From Mesorhizobium carmichaelinearum (GTDB lineage Bacteria > Pseudomonadota > Alphaproteobacteria > Rhizobiales > Rhizobiaceae): 64,000 nucleotides of DNA. The notes under the pieces were generated by a model that did no database searches, was not told where the DNA came from, and saw only the letters and a list, made by a program, of their open reading frames with translations. The DNA lies in the NCBI RefSeq assembly GCF_900199455.1, contig NZ_FZQR01000004.1, positions 434,001 to 498,000 on the forward strand, written 5' to 3'. The position numbers and the translations under genes were made by a program. This document shows, one piece after another, positions 19,923-27,038 of the stretch; position 1 is the stretch's first letter, and every line of letters starts with the position of its first letter.

Positions 19923-20545
19923 AGCCGGTCGCCGCCTCAGGTCTGGAATTCGTGGGATTGGCGGGTTTTCCCGACCATCCCCTATGTAGGTGTTTTTGCC
20001 GCCACGTCGAGAGACGCCACAATTCCCGACAGAAGTCGTTTAACCGCCTTTCGCGCGAAGGGGCAAGCAGAAAGAACAAAGGCCGAACACGCTCCTGACA
20101 AAGCTGTGTAAAAACCTGACTTGGACGTAACCTCCCAGCGATCACGTTTTTCGGTAACCGGCTATTGATGGTTGACGCGGTCGGCGCATGGGAGCAGTCT
20201 CCAAAAGTCAGCGAAGCCGGCCGTCTTTCGATGGCCTCGCCGCCCAAAGGCGGCCTGCGAGACGCCGCAGGCATTTGCGATTTGCGCTTCGCGACGGCAA
20301 TGTCGCAACGGACACAGGAGCGGAGCATGACGCCACCGGATAGTCCCCAAGGGCTCCACGCCTCGTTGGAGCCGCGGCAGGCATAAGTGCCAGGGTTTAG
20401 CGTTTGCGCCACCCGACAAACCGTGACTTGCCGTATCCCCCAAAATTAGAGACTGCTAGTCGGATCGTCGGCTGACGCCGCGAAGCATCCGAAATCAAAC
20501 GCCGGCAGTACACTCCCGGCAAAATATGGATTTTAGATCCAGAAA
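19923..20545. other. long intergenic region with several stable stem-loops
   Basis: About 620 bases without a convincing gene. 19923-20100 is the uvrA promoter region with the LexA box. Further along are compact hairpins: GCCGCC-CAAA-GGCGGC (20239-20254) and GGCTCCA...TGGAGCC (20352-20373). Open frames on both strands here lack ribosome-binding sites and recognisable motifs. The density of stems would suit a small RNA or a remnant repeat; nothing decisive is visible. Confidence 0.35.
20074..20088 (-). promoter_or_regulatory. LexA (SOS) box of uvrA
   Basis: The plus strand reads GAACAAAGGCCGAAC, that is GAAC-N7-GAAC; on the uvrA strand it is GTTC-GGCCTTT-GTTC, a perfect match to the alphaproteobacterial LexA direct-repeat box. 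It lies about 150 bases before the uvrA start codon. Confidence 0.85.
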
Positions 20546-20580
20546 AGCCCCGTCCGTTTGCCCTAGGGCACGGCGGGGCT
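20546..20580 (-). terminator. intrinsic terminator after the small exported protein gene
   Basis: AGCCCCG at 20546-20552 and CGGGGCT at 20574-20580 form the base of a GC-rich stem with internal pairing (GCCCTAGGGC). On the minus strand the stem is followed at once by TTTTCTGG. It lies 46 bases after the stop of the gene at 20626-20919. Confidence 0.7.
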
Positions 20581-20625
20581 ATTCTTTTGGGGGAAATGGC
20601 TGAACTGGCCCCAGCGGAGGGCTGC

Positions 20626-20919
20626 TCACCTCGGGGGTTTAAACCCGCCCGTGGCCATATCGACCGTGATGCTGCCGGAAATCCTGACATCCGTATCGCC
20701 GATCTTGAACGTGCCGTTCCCGTTGCTGGGGAATGCGTCGTCGGGTTCCGGCTGGGGAGCCGGCTTGGCGATGCGATAATCGCCATCCACGCCGGGCAAG
20801 GCGCTTTTCTGTGCCTGTGCTGAACTGTCGTCGGCAAATGCCATGCCGCTCACAAGGCTGGCGAAAGTGAGTACCGCGGCGGCGATGACGCGATGCGTGC
20901 GCGAATGAGTGTCGATCAT
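20626..20919 (-). CDS. small exported protein of unknown function
   Basis: 97 residues from ATG 20919, with a signal peptide (VIAAAVLTFASLVSGMAFA, cleavage after AFA). The mature chain is Pro/Asp-rich, with PAPQPEPDDAFPSNGNGTFKIG and a C-terminal VRISGSITVDMATGGFK segment likely to form beta strands. No family recognised. A TATAAT hexamer ends seven bases before the ATG, so transcription may begin at or near the start codon (leaderless). A GTG at 20946 is an alternative start but lies upstream of that -10 element. Followed by a clear terminator. Confidence 0.6.
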   Translation of the reverse strand: MIDTHSRTHRVIAAAVLTFASLVSGMAFADDSSAQAQKSALPGVDGDYRIAKPAPQPEPDDAFPSNGNGTFKIGDTDVRISGSITVDMATGGFKPPR

Positions 20920-21009
20920 CCCTGAATTATAGGGATGTCTCGCCACCGGAACCAGACCGGTATCGTCAAATCTTCGACAACGGGCAGGGAAGCCGATCTG
21001 GCCCAGGCT

Positions 21010-21615
21010 TCATGCCGCCTTCTTGCGCGTGTCGAAGACGTGGTCGACAATGCCCCAGGCCTGAGCCTCCCGCGCCGTCATGAAATGGTCGCGGTCGAGT
21101 GTGCGTTCAACCTCCTCATAGCTGCGGCCGCAATGCTGCGCATAGAGTTCGGCCATATGCCGTTTGGTCTTGCCGATGCGCTCGGCATGGCGCTGGATAT
21201 CGGAAGCCTGGCCCTGGAAGCCGCCGAGCGGCTGATGCAGCAAGACGGTAGCGTTTGGCAGCGCGATGCGGCGGCCCGCCGTGCCGGCCATCAGCAGAAA
21301 CGACCCCATCGAGGCGGCAAAACCCATGCACACGGTCGACACCGGGCAGCTGATATATTGCATCGTGTCGTAGATGGCGAAGCCGCTGGTCACCACGCCG
21401 CCGGGCGAGTTGATGTAGAGCGAAATCTCCTTGTCGGGATTGTCCGACTCCAGCGACAAGAGCTGCGCGCAGACCAGCGCCGAGACGTCGTCGTTGATCT
21501 CGCCATTGATGAAGATGATGCGCTCGCGCAGCAGCCGCGAGAAAATGTCGAAGGCGCGTTCGCCGCGGCTCGATTGCTCGATCACCATCGGCACCAGACT
21601 GGCAATACCGCTCAT
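21010..21615 (-). CDS. clpP: ATP-dependent Clp protease proteolytic subunit (paralogue)
   Basis: 201 residues from ATG 21615; the open frame extends further but only this start gives the family N-terminus [21 protein letters not shown]. The catalytic triad is Ser102 (GFAASMGSF), His127 (LLHQPLGG) and Asp176 (DRDHFM), with the same spacing as the E. coli enzyme. Oligomer signatures INSPGG and FINGEIND are present. There is no clpX or lon next to it, unlike the main clpP locus, so this is probably one of several ClpP paralogues known in rhizobia. Twenty-two bases separate it from the upstream SRPBCC gene stop. Confidence 0.93.
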   Translation of the reverse strand: MSGIASLVPMVIEQSSRGERAFDIFSRLLRERIIFINGEINDDVSALVCAQLLSLESDNPDKEISLYINSPGGVVTSGFAIYDTMQYISCPVSTVCMGFAASMGSFLLMAGTAGRRIALPNATVLLHQPLGGFQGQASDIQRHAERIGKTKRHMAELYAQHCGRSYEEVERTLDRDHFMTAREAQAWGIVDHVFDTRKKAA

Positions 21616-21637
21616 TTTTCGTTTCCGATTTCCGTAT

Positions 21638-22114
21638 TTATGCCGCGCGCAGCAGAAGGTGCGGCGTGTTGGCGGCGATGGGCTTCGCAGATCCGCCCAA
21701 TCCGAGCGAAAGCCGGCAGCCGCCGGTCGCCATGGCGACGGCGGGCATCGCTTTTCCAGCAAAACCGTCATGGACAATGCGCAGATGCGTGCCGCCGGAA
21801 ACGGTGCGGGCGAGTGTGAAGGTGACGGTGCTGTCGAGCGGATCCTGCTGCGCGGCATCCCTGGGCTGCTCGCGCCAGGAATAGCGCAGCAGGCGTTCAG
21901 GCTCGGCGTCGAGGATTTTACATTCGATCGCGGCGTCCGGCCCGGCGAAGGCAAAACGATTGCCGATTTCCGGCGTGATGTCGTTGGGCATCATCCAGGC
22001 CGCGAGCAGTTCCGGCACGGTCAGCGCCCGCCACACTTTTTCCGGCGGTTCGGCGAGATCGTATTCGAACTCGAGCGCATCCGAGGCGGCTTCGCTTTGG
22101 TTTTCGGCGTTCAT
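21638..22114 (-). CDS. SRPBCC (AHSA1/START-like) domain protein
   Basis: 158 residues from ATG 22114, which has AAGGAAG about ten bases upstream; a GTG at 22132 that overlaps the arsR stop is an alternative start. The AHSA1-like pattern is [22 protein letters not shown], followed by [23 protein letters not shown] and [22 protein letters not shown]. These helix-grip proteins bind hydrophobic ligands; pairs of an ArsR-type repressor followed by an SRPBCC gene are common and suggest the protein is controlled by its neighbour. The C-terminus ([19 protein letters not shown]) is atypical. Confidence 0.85.
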   Translation of the reverse strand: MNAENQSEAASDALEFEYDLAEPPEKVWRALTVPELLAAWMMPNDITPEIGNRFAFAGPDAAIECKILDAEPERLLRYSWREQPRDAAQQDPLDSTVTFTLARTVSGGTHLRIVHDGFAGKAMPAVAMATGGCRLSLGLGGSAKPIAANTPHLLLRAA

Positions 22115-22128
22115 TGATCCGACTTCCT

Positions 22129-22443
22129 TCACTGATCCATGTCCTTCAAAACCGTCTTCAGCCTTTCGATACGCTCCGGCCAGAAGGTCCGATAGCGTTC
22201 GATCCAGGAGAGCAGGGGGGCAAGCCCCTGAGGGTCGGCACGGTAATAGGCGTTGCGGCCGGCCCGTCGTTCGACCACCAGGCCGGCGCCACGCAGCACC
22301 GCAAGATGCTGGGAGACGGCCGGTTGCGACACCGTCAGGCCGCTGCGCAGTTCCGACACGCTCATCTCAGCTGCGGCGAGACGCTCGAAGACCGCGCGGC
22401 GCGTCGGGTCGGCCAGGGCGCGGAAAATCTCTGCTTCGATCAT
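22129..22443 (-). CDS. ArsR-family transcriptional regulator
   Basis: 104 residues from ATG 22443. A winged helix-turn-helix covers nearly the whole protein: IFRALADPTRRAVFERLAAAEMSVSEL, then GLTVSQPAVSQHLAVLRGAGLV (recognition helix) and ERRAGRNAYYRA (wing). No metal-binding Cys cluster typical of ArsR/SmtB metal sensors is present, fitting the subgroup that regulates SRPBCC genes. It is followed by the SRPBCC gene with overlapping stop and GTG (bases 22129-22132). It is divergent from ssb. Confidence 0.9.
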   Translation of the reverse strand: MIEAEIFRALADPTRRAVFERLAAAEMSVSELRSGLTVSQPAVSQHLAVLRGAGLVVERRAGRNAYYRADPQGLAPLLSWIERYRTFWPERIERLKTVLKDMDQ

Positions 22444-22527
22444 GGCAAAAGCATAAGTCGATACTTATTGATTTGGCAAGCGCTGTTTTGAAACCCATAT
22501 GATGGGCACGGGCATTGCTGCCATTCC

Positions 22528-22568
22528 TTGACAATCAGCGGCAGTGCATATAGGAACGAAAAGGGAAC
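22528..22568 (+). promoter_or_regulatory. ssb promoter with LexA (SOS) box
   Basis: TTGACA at 22528-22533 is a consensus -35. A TATAGG lies 15 bases later. GAACGAAAAGGGAAC at 22554-22568 is a perfect GAAC-N7-GAAC LexA box overlapping the -10 and start region, so LexA would block polymerase. It is about 100 bases upstream of the ssb ATG. Confidence 0.8.
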
Positions 22569-22670
22569 AAAAACCTTGTGGGAAAAGCCAGCCTTAGCAG
22601 GCGGCTGGCGTCAGCAGCCTGTAAGGTGCTGCGACAAAAATTTGTTTTCGGATGAGCGCGGAGAAAAATC

Positions 22671-23192
22671 ATGGCGGGTAGCGTCAACAAGGTCATTCTG
22701 GTCGGCAATCTCGGCGCGGACCCTGAAATCCGTCGCCTGAACTCGGGCGAGCCGGTCGTCAACATCCGCATTGCGACGTCGGAAAGCTGGCGCGACAAGA
22801 ATTCCGGCGAGCGCAAGGAAAAGACCGAGTGGCACAATGTCGTCATCTTCAATGAGGGCATCGCCAAGGTGGCCGAGCAGTATCTGAAGAAGGGCATGAA
22901 GGTCTATGTCGAGGGCCAGCTGCAGACGCGCAAATGGCAGGACCAGACCGGTGCCGACAAGTACACGACGGAAGTCGTGCTGCAGAAATTCCGCGGCGAG
23001 CTGCAGATGCTCGACGCGCGCGGCCAGGGTGAGGGCGGCCAGGTCGGTGGTTATTCCGGTGGCGGCAGCAGCCGCGGTTCCGATTTCGGCCAGTCCAGCC
23101 CAACCGAAAGCTTCAACCGTGGCGGCAGCGCTCCCAGGGGGGGCGGTGGCGGCGGTTCGTCGCGCGAGCTGGACGACGAAATCCCGTTCTGA
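22671..23192 (+). CDS. ssb: single-stranded DNA-binding protein
   Basis: 173 residues from ATG 22671. The OB fold is residues 1-~112 ([56 protein letters not shown]). A Gly/Ser-rich linker follows, and the acidic tip DDEIPF matches the partner-binding tail. It protects single-stranded DNA and recruits repair proteins. A LexA box overlaps its promoter, and a strong terminator follows, so it is monocistronic. uvrA lies divergently 2.7 kb away. Confidence 0.97.
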   Translation: MAGSVNKVILVGNLGADPEIRRLNSGEPVVNIRIATSESWRDKNSGERKEKTEWHNVVIFNEGIAKVAEQYLKKGMKVYVEGQLQTRKWQDQTGADKYTTEVVLQKFRGELQMLDARGQGEGGQVGGYSGGGSSRGSDFGQSSPTESFNRGGSAPRGGGGGGSSRELDDEIPF

Positions 23193-23235
23193 TCGCAAGC
23201 AAATACCAGGCGGCTGACGTCGTGTGATCGATACG

Positions 23236-23268
23236 CCCCGAGGGTCCTGCATGGACTTTCGGGGTTTT
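23236..23268 (+). terminator. intrinsic terminator of ssb
   Basis: CCCCGAGGGTCC (23236-23247) pairs with GGACTTTCGGGG (23253-23264) over 12 positions with two G-U pairs and a TGCAT loop, followed by TTTTGC. It is 43 bases after the ssb stop. Confidence 0.85.
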
Positions 23269-23309
23269 GCATTGTTGATTTGGGACCAAAGGACTGAAAG
23301 GACAGGGCG

Positions 23310-23735
23310 GTGAAAGCACGGGTGAAATGGGTCGAGGAGCGCACCTTCGTCGGCGAGTCCGGCAGCGGCCACAAGCTGGTGCTCGGCACAGCCTCCAGCC
23401 CTGATGGCAAGACGCCGGGGCCGAGCCCGATGGAGCTGGTGCTGATCGGCACCGGCGGCTGCTCGGCCTATGATGTCGTCCACATCCTCGAAAAGGGACG
23501 CGAGGCGGTCGAGGACTGCGTCGTTGAACTCGATGCCGACCGGGCCGAGACCGAGCCAAAGGTGTTCACCCGCATCCATATGCACTTCATCGTCAAGGGC
23601 AGGGCGCTCTCGTCCGACAAGATCAAGCGGGCGATCGACCTGTCGATCGAAAAATACTGCTCGGCCTCGGCAATGATGGCCAAGACGGCCGTGATCACGC
23701 ACGATTTCGAAGTGATCGATACAGCGGCGAAGTAG
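23310..23735 (+). CDS. OsmC family protein
   Basis: 141 residues from ATG 23310. The OsmC/YhfA pattern is clear: GPSPMELVLIGTGGCSAYDVVHILEK with the first redox Cys, and AIDLSIEKYCSASAMMAKTA with the second. Members are thiol peroxidases or of unknown function; the two Cys suggest reduction of organic hydroperoxides, although the YhfA branch is not well characterised. Its stop codon TAG (23733-23735) runs straight into an octanucleotide tandem repeat. Confidence 0.9.
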   Translation: MKARVKWVEERTFVGESGSGHKLVLGTASSPDGKTPGPSPMELVLIGTGGCSAYDVVHILEKGREAVEDCVVELDADRAETEPKVFTRIHMHFIVKGRALSSDKIKRAIDLSIEKYCSASAMMAKTAVITHDFEVIDTAAK

Positions 23736-23801
23736 GGCAGTAGGGCAGTAGGGCAGTAGGGCAGTAGGGCAGTAGGGCAGTAGGGCAGTAGGGCAGTAGG
23801 G
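23735..23801. repeat. (GGGCAGTA)8 tandem repeat
   Basis: Eight perfect copies of the octamer GGGCAGTA cover 23735-23798, followed by a ninth GGG. The array begins at the last base of the osmC stop codon and ends eight bases before the marC stop (minus strand). The plus strand has GGG runs every eight bases with 5-base spacers, matching a G-quadruplex pattern. Confidence 0.95.
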
Positions 23802-23808
23802 TTGCCAT

Positions 23809-24438
23809 TCACCCGGCCATCAGTGCCTTGATGCCGTCGGCCACAAATTGCACCGCCAGTGCCGCCAGGATGACGCCGAGCAGGCGGGTCAGGATCGAGC
23901 GGCCGGTCTGGCCGAGGATGCGGTCGATGCGTTCCGACAGCACGAACACCAGATAGGTGATGGCGAGGCAGACGAAGATGATGCCGACCAGTGCGGTCTG
24001 CGCCGCAAAGCCCTGAAACGAGCCGGAAAGCAGCACTGTCGCCGAAATCGCACCGGGCCCGGCAATCAGCGGAATCGCCAGCGGGAAGGCGGCGATGTTG
24101 TGGATCATGTCCTTGGTGATGGCAACGTCGCCGATCTTCTCCTTGCGGTCCTGGCGCCGTTCGAAGACCATTTCGAAGGCGATGAAGAACAGCAGAAAAC
24201 CGCCGGCAACGCGGAAGGCCGGCAGGGTGATGCCGAACACCGACAGGATTGAGGCGCCGGCCACCGCGAACAATGCCATCACCAGGAAGCCGATGACCGA
24301 GGCACGCACGGAAACCTGCTGGCGCTCCTCGCGGTTCATGCCGCGGGTCACGGCGAGGAACAGCGGTGCCAGGCCGGGCGGATCGATGGTCACGAGAATG
24401 GTGACGAAGGCATTGAATAGGCTGTCGAAACTCGGCAT
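23809..24438 (-). CDS. MarC-family integral membrane protein
   Basis: 209 residues from ATG 24438 with about six membrane helices. Family marks: FVTILVTIDPPGLAPLFLAVTRGM near residue 12, GGFLLFFIAFEMVFERR near 80, FPLAIPLIAGPGAISATVLL near 120. MarC (UPF0056) proteins are widespread inner-membrane proteins; earlier claims of a drug-resistance role were not upheld, and their substrate is unknown. It converges on osmC across the tandem repeat. Confidence 0.9.
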   Translation of the reverse strand: MPSFDSLFNAFVTILVTIDPPGLAPLFLAVTRGMNREERQQVSVRASVIGFLVMALFAVAGASILSVFGITLPAFRVAGGFLLFFIAFEMVFERRQDRKEKIGDVAITKDMIHNIAAFPLAIPLIAGPGAISATVLLSGSFQGFAAQTALVGIIFVCLAITYLVFVLSERIDRILGQTGRSILTRLLGVILAALAVQFVADGIKALMAG

Positions 24439-24540
24439 CGCTGACCCTCCCGCCGGGCTGGGCCCGCGCCCCGTATTGGTAGAGCAAAGCCCGGTCGGTG
24501 GGAACTAGCAGGACCCGCGAAACTGCGGAACTCGGCCGGG

Positions 24541-24918
24541 TTAGCCGGCAGCGCCGCAATAGGCCTCGAGGCGATAGCCATCCGGGTCGATGACGAAGGC
24601 CGCATAGTAGTTGTCGCCATAGGCGGCGCGCAGGCCGGGCGGGCCATTGTCGCTGCCGCCTTCGCGAAGCGCGCCGGCATGGAAGGCATCGACGCTGTCT
24701 CGTGTCGGCGCGGCGAAGCAGAAATGCAGACCGGATTTTTCGTCTGATGGCACCGGCCGCGCCGCCTCGTTGACCCATAGCACGGCGTTCTGGGCGCCAT
24801 AGCCGAGCGAACCCGGTGACTGGCTGAGGCAGGTATAGCCGAGCGGCTTCAGCGCTGCGTCATAGAAGCGCTTCGAGGCGTTGGCGTCGCGGACGCCGAC
24901 CGAGATGTGATCGAACAT
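24541..24918 (-). CDS. VOC (glyoxalase/bleomycin resistance-like) family protein
   Basis: 125 residues. I start at ATG 24918 (MFDHISVGVRD) because GGAGAAAACC lies just upstream; a frame beginning four codons earlier would include that ribosome-binding site. The VOC pattern is present: DHISVGVRDANASKRFYDAALKPLGY, GLHFCFAAPTRDSVDAFHAGAL and YAAFVIDPDGYRLEAYC. Metal ligands are plausible at His near residue 3, His near 65 and Glu near 119. The substrate is unknown. The upstream DUF1579-like gene is 32 bases away, so both are probably one operon. Confidence 0.88.
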   Translation of the reverse strand: MFDHISVGVRDANASKRFYDAALKPLGYTCLSQSPGSLGYGAQNAVLWVNEAARPVPSDEKSGLHFCFAAPTRDSVDAFHAGALREGGSDNGPPGLRAAYGDNYYAAFVIDPDGYRLEAYCGAAG

Positions 24919-24950
24919 GGTTTTCTCCATTGTTACAAGGTGTTGCTGTG

Positions 24951-25478
24951 TCAGGCTGTTGTCGCCCGCTGCGCCAGGAACTCAACCTCGAGGTGCCAGT
25001 CCGCGCCGTCGTGTGAGCGCTCGCCGAGCCAGCGGAACGAATTCTCGGTGATCCGCGAAAAACTCCAGCGCACCGAGGAGCCGGTCCCATCGGCGCCGAC
25101 CTGCACGATCGTGTCTTCTTCGGCGCGGCCGAGCTGGCGGCTGAAATACTGGTTGCGCGGATCGCTCCAGAAAATGTGCCAGGCGTCCGCGCCGGGATCA
25201 TAGACGCGCAGCGTCGTGCCGTAGAAGGTCCATTTACCCAGGGAAGGCTGGGAACTGGTGTTCCGCGCGGGCAGGATCCAGACGTCCTGGATGGCGCGGC
25301 CTTCCAGCACCCAGCCGAAATGCACCTCGCCACGCCCCGTGAGCACGGTGCCGTCCTCGAGATGGCGTGAGGCGTCGAAAGTCCAGGCGCCGACGAAGCG
25401 GCCGTAAAGGTTCAGTTTTTCGGCAAGTCCGTCGATCGGGCCGGGACTGTGCAGGGCTTCGGCAAAGGGGTCGAACAT
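24951..25478 (-). CDS. DUF1579-like beta-barrel protein
   Basis: 175 residues from ATG 25478. After a short N-terminus (MFDPFAEALHSPGP) the sequence reads YGRFVGAWTFDASRHLEDGTVLTGRGEVHFGWVLEGRAIQDVW, an antiparallel barrel pattern as seen in DUF1579/lipocalin-like proteins. Later strands include TTLRVYDPGADAWHIFWSD and VRWSFSRITENSFRWLGE. There is no signal peptide. The function is unknown. It is divergent from an AraC-type regulator 85 bases away, which may control it and the VOC gene. Confidence 0.65.
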   Translation of the reverse strand: MFDPFAEALHSPGPIDGLAEKLNLYGRFVGAWTFDASRHLEDGTVLTGRGEVHFGWVLEGRAIQDVWILPARNTSSQPSLGKWTFYGTTLRVYDPGADAWHIFWSDPRNQYFSRQLGRAEEDTIVQVGADGTGSSVRWSFSRITENSFRWLGERSHDGADWHLEVEFLAQRATTA

Positions 25479-25563
25479 GGCGGTGGTCTCTTTCTGTCAG
25501 GAGACCGGGAGGAGTAGGCGCTGACGGGGTTCTGGGCTTGGGAAAAATTGCTATATTCCGACC

Positions 25564-26451
25564 ATGACAGCGACGACCCGCACTCTCGCATTCGGACCCG
25601 GCTGGCACGTCGCGGATGTGATCTGCACGGCCGGCGTGGGTGATCGGCCATTCGAGGAAGCCCACCAGGATTTCTGCGTTGCGGCAGTGACGAGCGGCAC
25701 GTTCCGCTACCGCGCGCAACAAGGCACCGCGATGCTGGCGCCGGGCGCGCTGCTGCTCGGCAATTCCGGCACGTGCTATGAATGCGGACACGAGCACGGC
25801 AGCGGCGACCGCTGTCTCTCGTTTCATTTCGGACCTGCCTACATGGAACGGATTGTCGCCGGCGTGCCGGGCATCCGAACACTCACCTTCGAGGCGCCGC
25901 GCCTGCCGCCCTTGCCGGCCCTGGCGCCGTTGCTGGCAGAGGCGGAAACCGCGCGCGAAATGGCCGACGGAAACGCGTTCGAGGAACTTTCCCTGCGCAT
26001 TGCGGGCGCGGCCGTGGCCACGGTTTGCGGCGCCACGCCTGTCAGGCACGGACCGAGCCGCCGCGACCAGAAACGGGTGGCCGAAGCCGTGCGGCGGATC
26101 GAGCTGGATGCCGACGGGCCGGTTTCGCTGTCGGCACTGGCGGGTGAGACCGCAACCAGCCCCTATCATTTCCTGCGCATTTTCCGGCAGGTCGCCGGCA
26201 TGACGCCCTACCAGTTCCTGTTGAAAACCCGGCTGCATCGGGCAGCGGTGCGGCTGCGCCTGTCGGACGACGCCATCTCGGCGATAGCCTTCGAGGCCGG
26301 CTTCAACGATCTGTCGACCTTCAACCGCCGGTTTCGACGCGTCATGGGCGAGACACCGGGTGACTATCGCCGGTCAGGCGGCACGGCTATGCACTGGCCT
26401 CGGCCGGGGCAGGGTCAGTCCGATGTCGGGCCGCACCAGCCCGGCAGATAG
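25564..26451 (+). CDS. AraC-family transcriptional regulator
   Basis: 295 residues from ATG 25564. The N-terminal ~150 residues form a cupin-like sensor region. The C-terminal ~100 residues hold two helix-turn-helix units: VSLSALAGETATSPYHFLRIFRQVAGMTPYQFLLKTRLHRA and DDAISAIAFEAGFNDLSTFNRRFRRVMGETPGDYR, the diagnostic AraC/XylS motif. It is divergent from the DUF1579-VOC pair, its most likely target. Its last 37 bases overlap the end of the convergent ParB-like gene. Confidence 0.92.
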   Translation: MTATTRTLAFGPGWHVADVICTAGVGDRPFEEAHQDFCVAAVTSGTFRYRAQQGTAMLAPGALLLGNSGTCYECGHEHGSGDRCLSFHFGPAYMERIVAGVPGIRTLTFEAPRLPPLPALAPLLAEAETAREMADGNAFEELSLRIAGAAVATVCGATPVRHGPSRRDQKRVAEAVRRIELDADGPVSLSALAGETATSPYHFLRIFRQVAGMTPYQFLLKTRLHRAAVRLRLSDDAISAIAFEAGFNDLSTFNRRFRRVMGETPGDYRRSGGTAMHWPRPGQGQSDVGPHQPGR

Positions 26452-27038
26452 TCCGCGTCCTTGCCCTTGGCGAGCGTCAAGGCATCCTTCATCGCCTTGT
26501 CGAAGTTCTTCGCAATCGCATTGCGGTCGATGCGCCGGCGAAGGAAATCCGCCCAGATGAATTCGCTGAACGGCGTCGTGTCCTTGGCAAAGCCGCCTTG
26601 CCGGCGCAACTCGCCCGCCATGCTCCTATAGGGATCGTCGATCAGCTCGCCGATTGTCTTTGGAATTGCCGAGTAATCGCGGCGCCGGCCGTTTTCATCG
26701 AACGGGTGCATCCAGCCTCTGTTGTCGAGCACGAAAAGAAACGCGTCCTTGTCGAGCGCCGACAGGTCGCTGATCACAGTCACCAGCACGTCCTTGACGC
26801 CTTCCTCGAGCAGGGCGCGCGCGAGATGATGATGATCGGTGACGTAGTTGCGATTTTTGGGACCCAGTACGACCGGCACCATGTGTTTGCCGAGAAAAGC
26901 GCCGGTCTTCTTCCTGGCGTCCTGCTCCCGAATCATCTGGCGCTTCAACGCAACTTCCCTCATGCCGACCGTTATCTGCGTCGGCCTCAATTCCTCGACG
27001 GGAACCGGCGTGACAATGGGTTCTCGGGGGTCAATCAT
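26415..27038 (-). CDS. ParB-like (ParBc_2) family protein
   Basis: 207 residues from ATG 27038. Residues ~1-110 resemble a ParB-like nuclease fold: VEELRPTQITVGMREV, KHMVPVVLGPKNRNYVTDHHHLARALLEE, with the DHHH motif in place of the usual ParB box. The remainder, with RRDYSAIPKTIGELIDDPYRSMAGELRR, is helical. This is not the chromosomal partition ParB: it lacks the DNA-binding HTH domain. Its function is unknown. ATG overlaps the sulP stop (ATGA), so it is translationally coupled to the transporter. Convergent overlap with the AraC gene. Confidence 0.8.
   Translation of the reverse strand: MIDPREPIVTPVPVEELRPTQITVGMREVALKRQMIREQDARKKTGAFLGKHMVPVVLGPKNRNYVTDHHHLARALLEEGVKDVLVTVISDLSALDKDAFLFVLDNRGWMHPFDENGRRRDYSAIPKTIGELIDDPYRSMAGELRRQGGFAKDTTPFSEFIWADFLRRRIDRNAIAKNFDKAMKDALTLAKGKDADYLPGWCGPTSD

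Noticed and set aside
20165..20443. Open frames on both strands in the uvrA upstream gap
   Set aside because: They overlap stable stem-loops, lack ribosome-binding sites and have no recognisable domain.
23735..23801. CRISPR-like array
   Set aside because: The unit is an 8-base tandem repeat without spacers, and no cas genes are present.
26415..27038. Chromosome partition ParB
   Set aside because: The protein has only a ParB-like nuclease-type fold with a DHHH motif; there is no helix-turn-helix, no parA neighbour and no parS-like sites were noticed.
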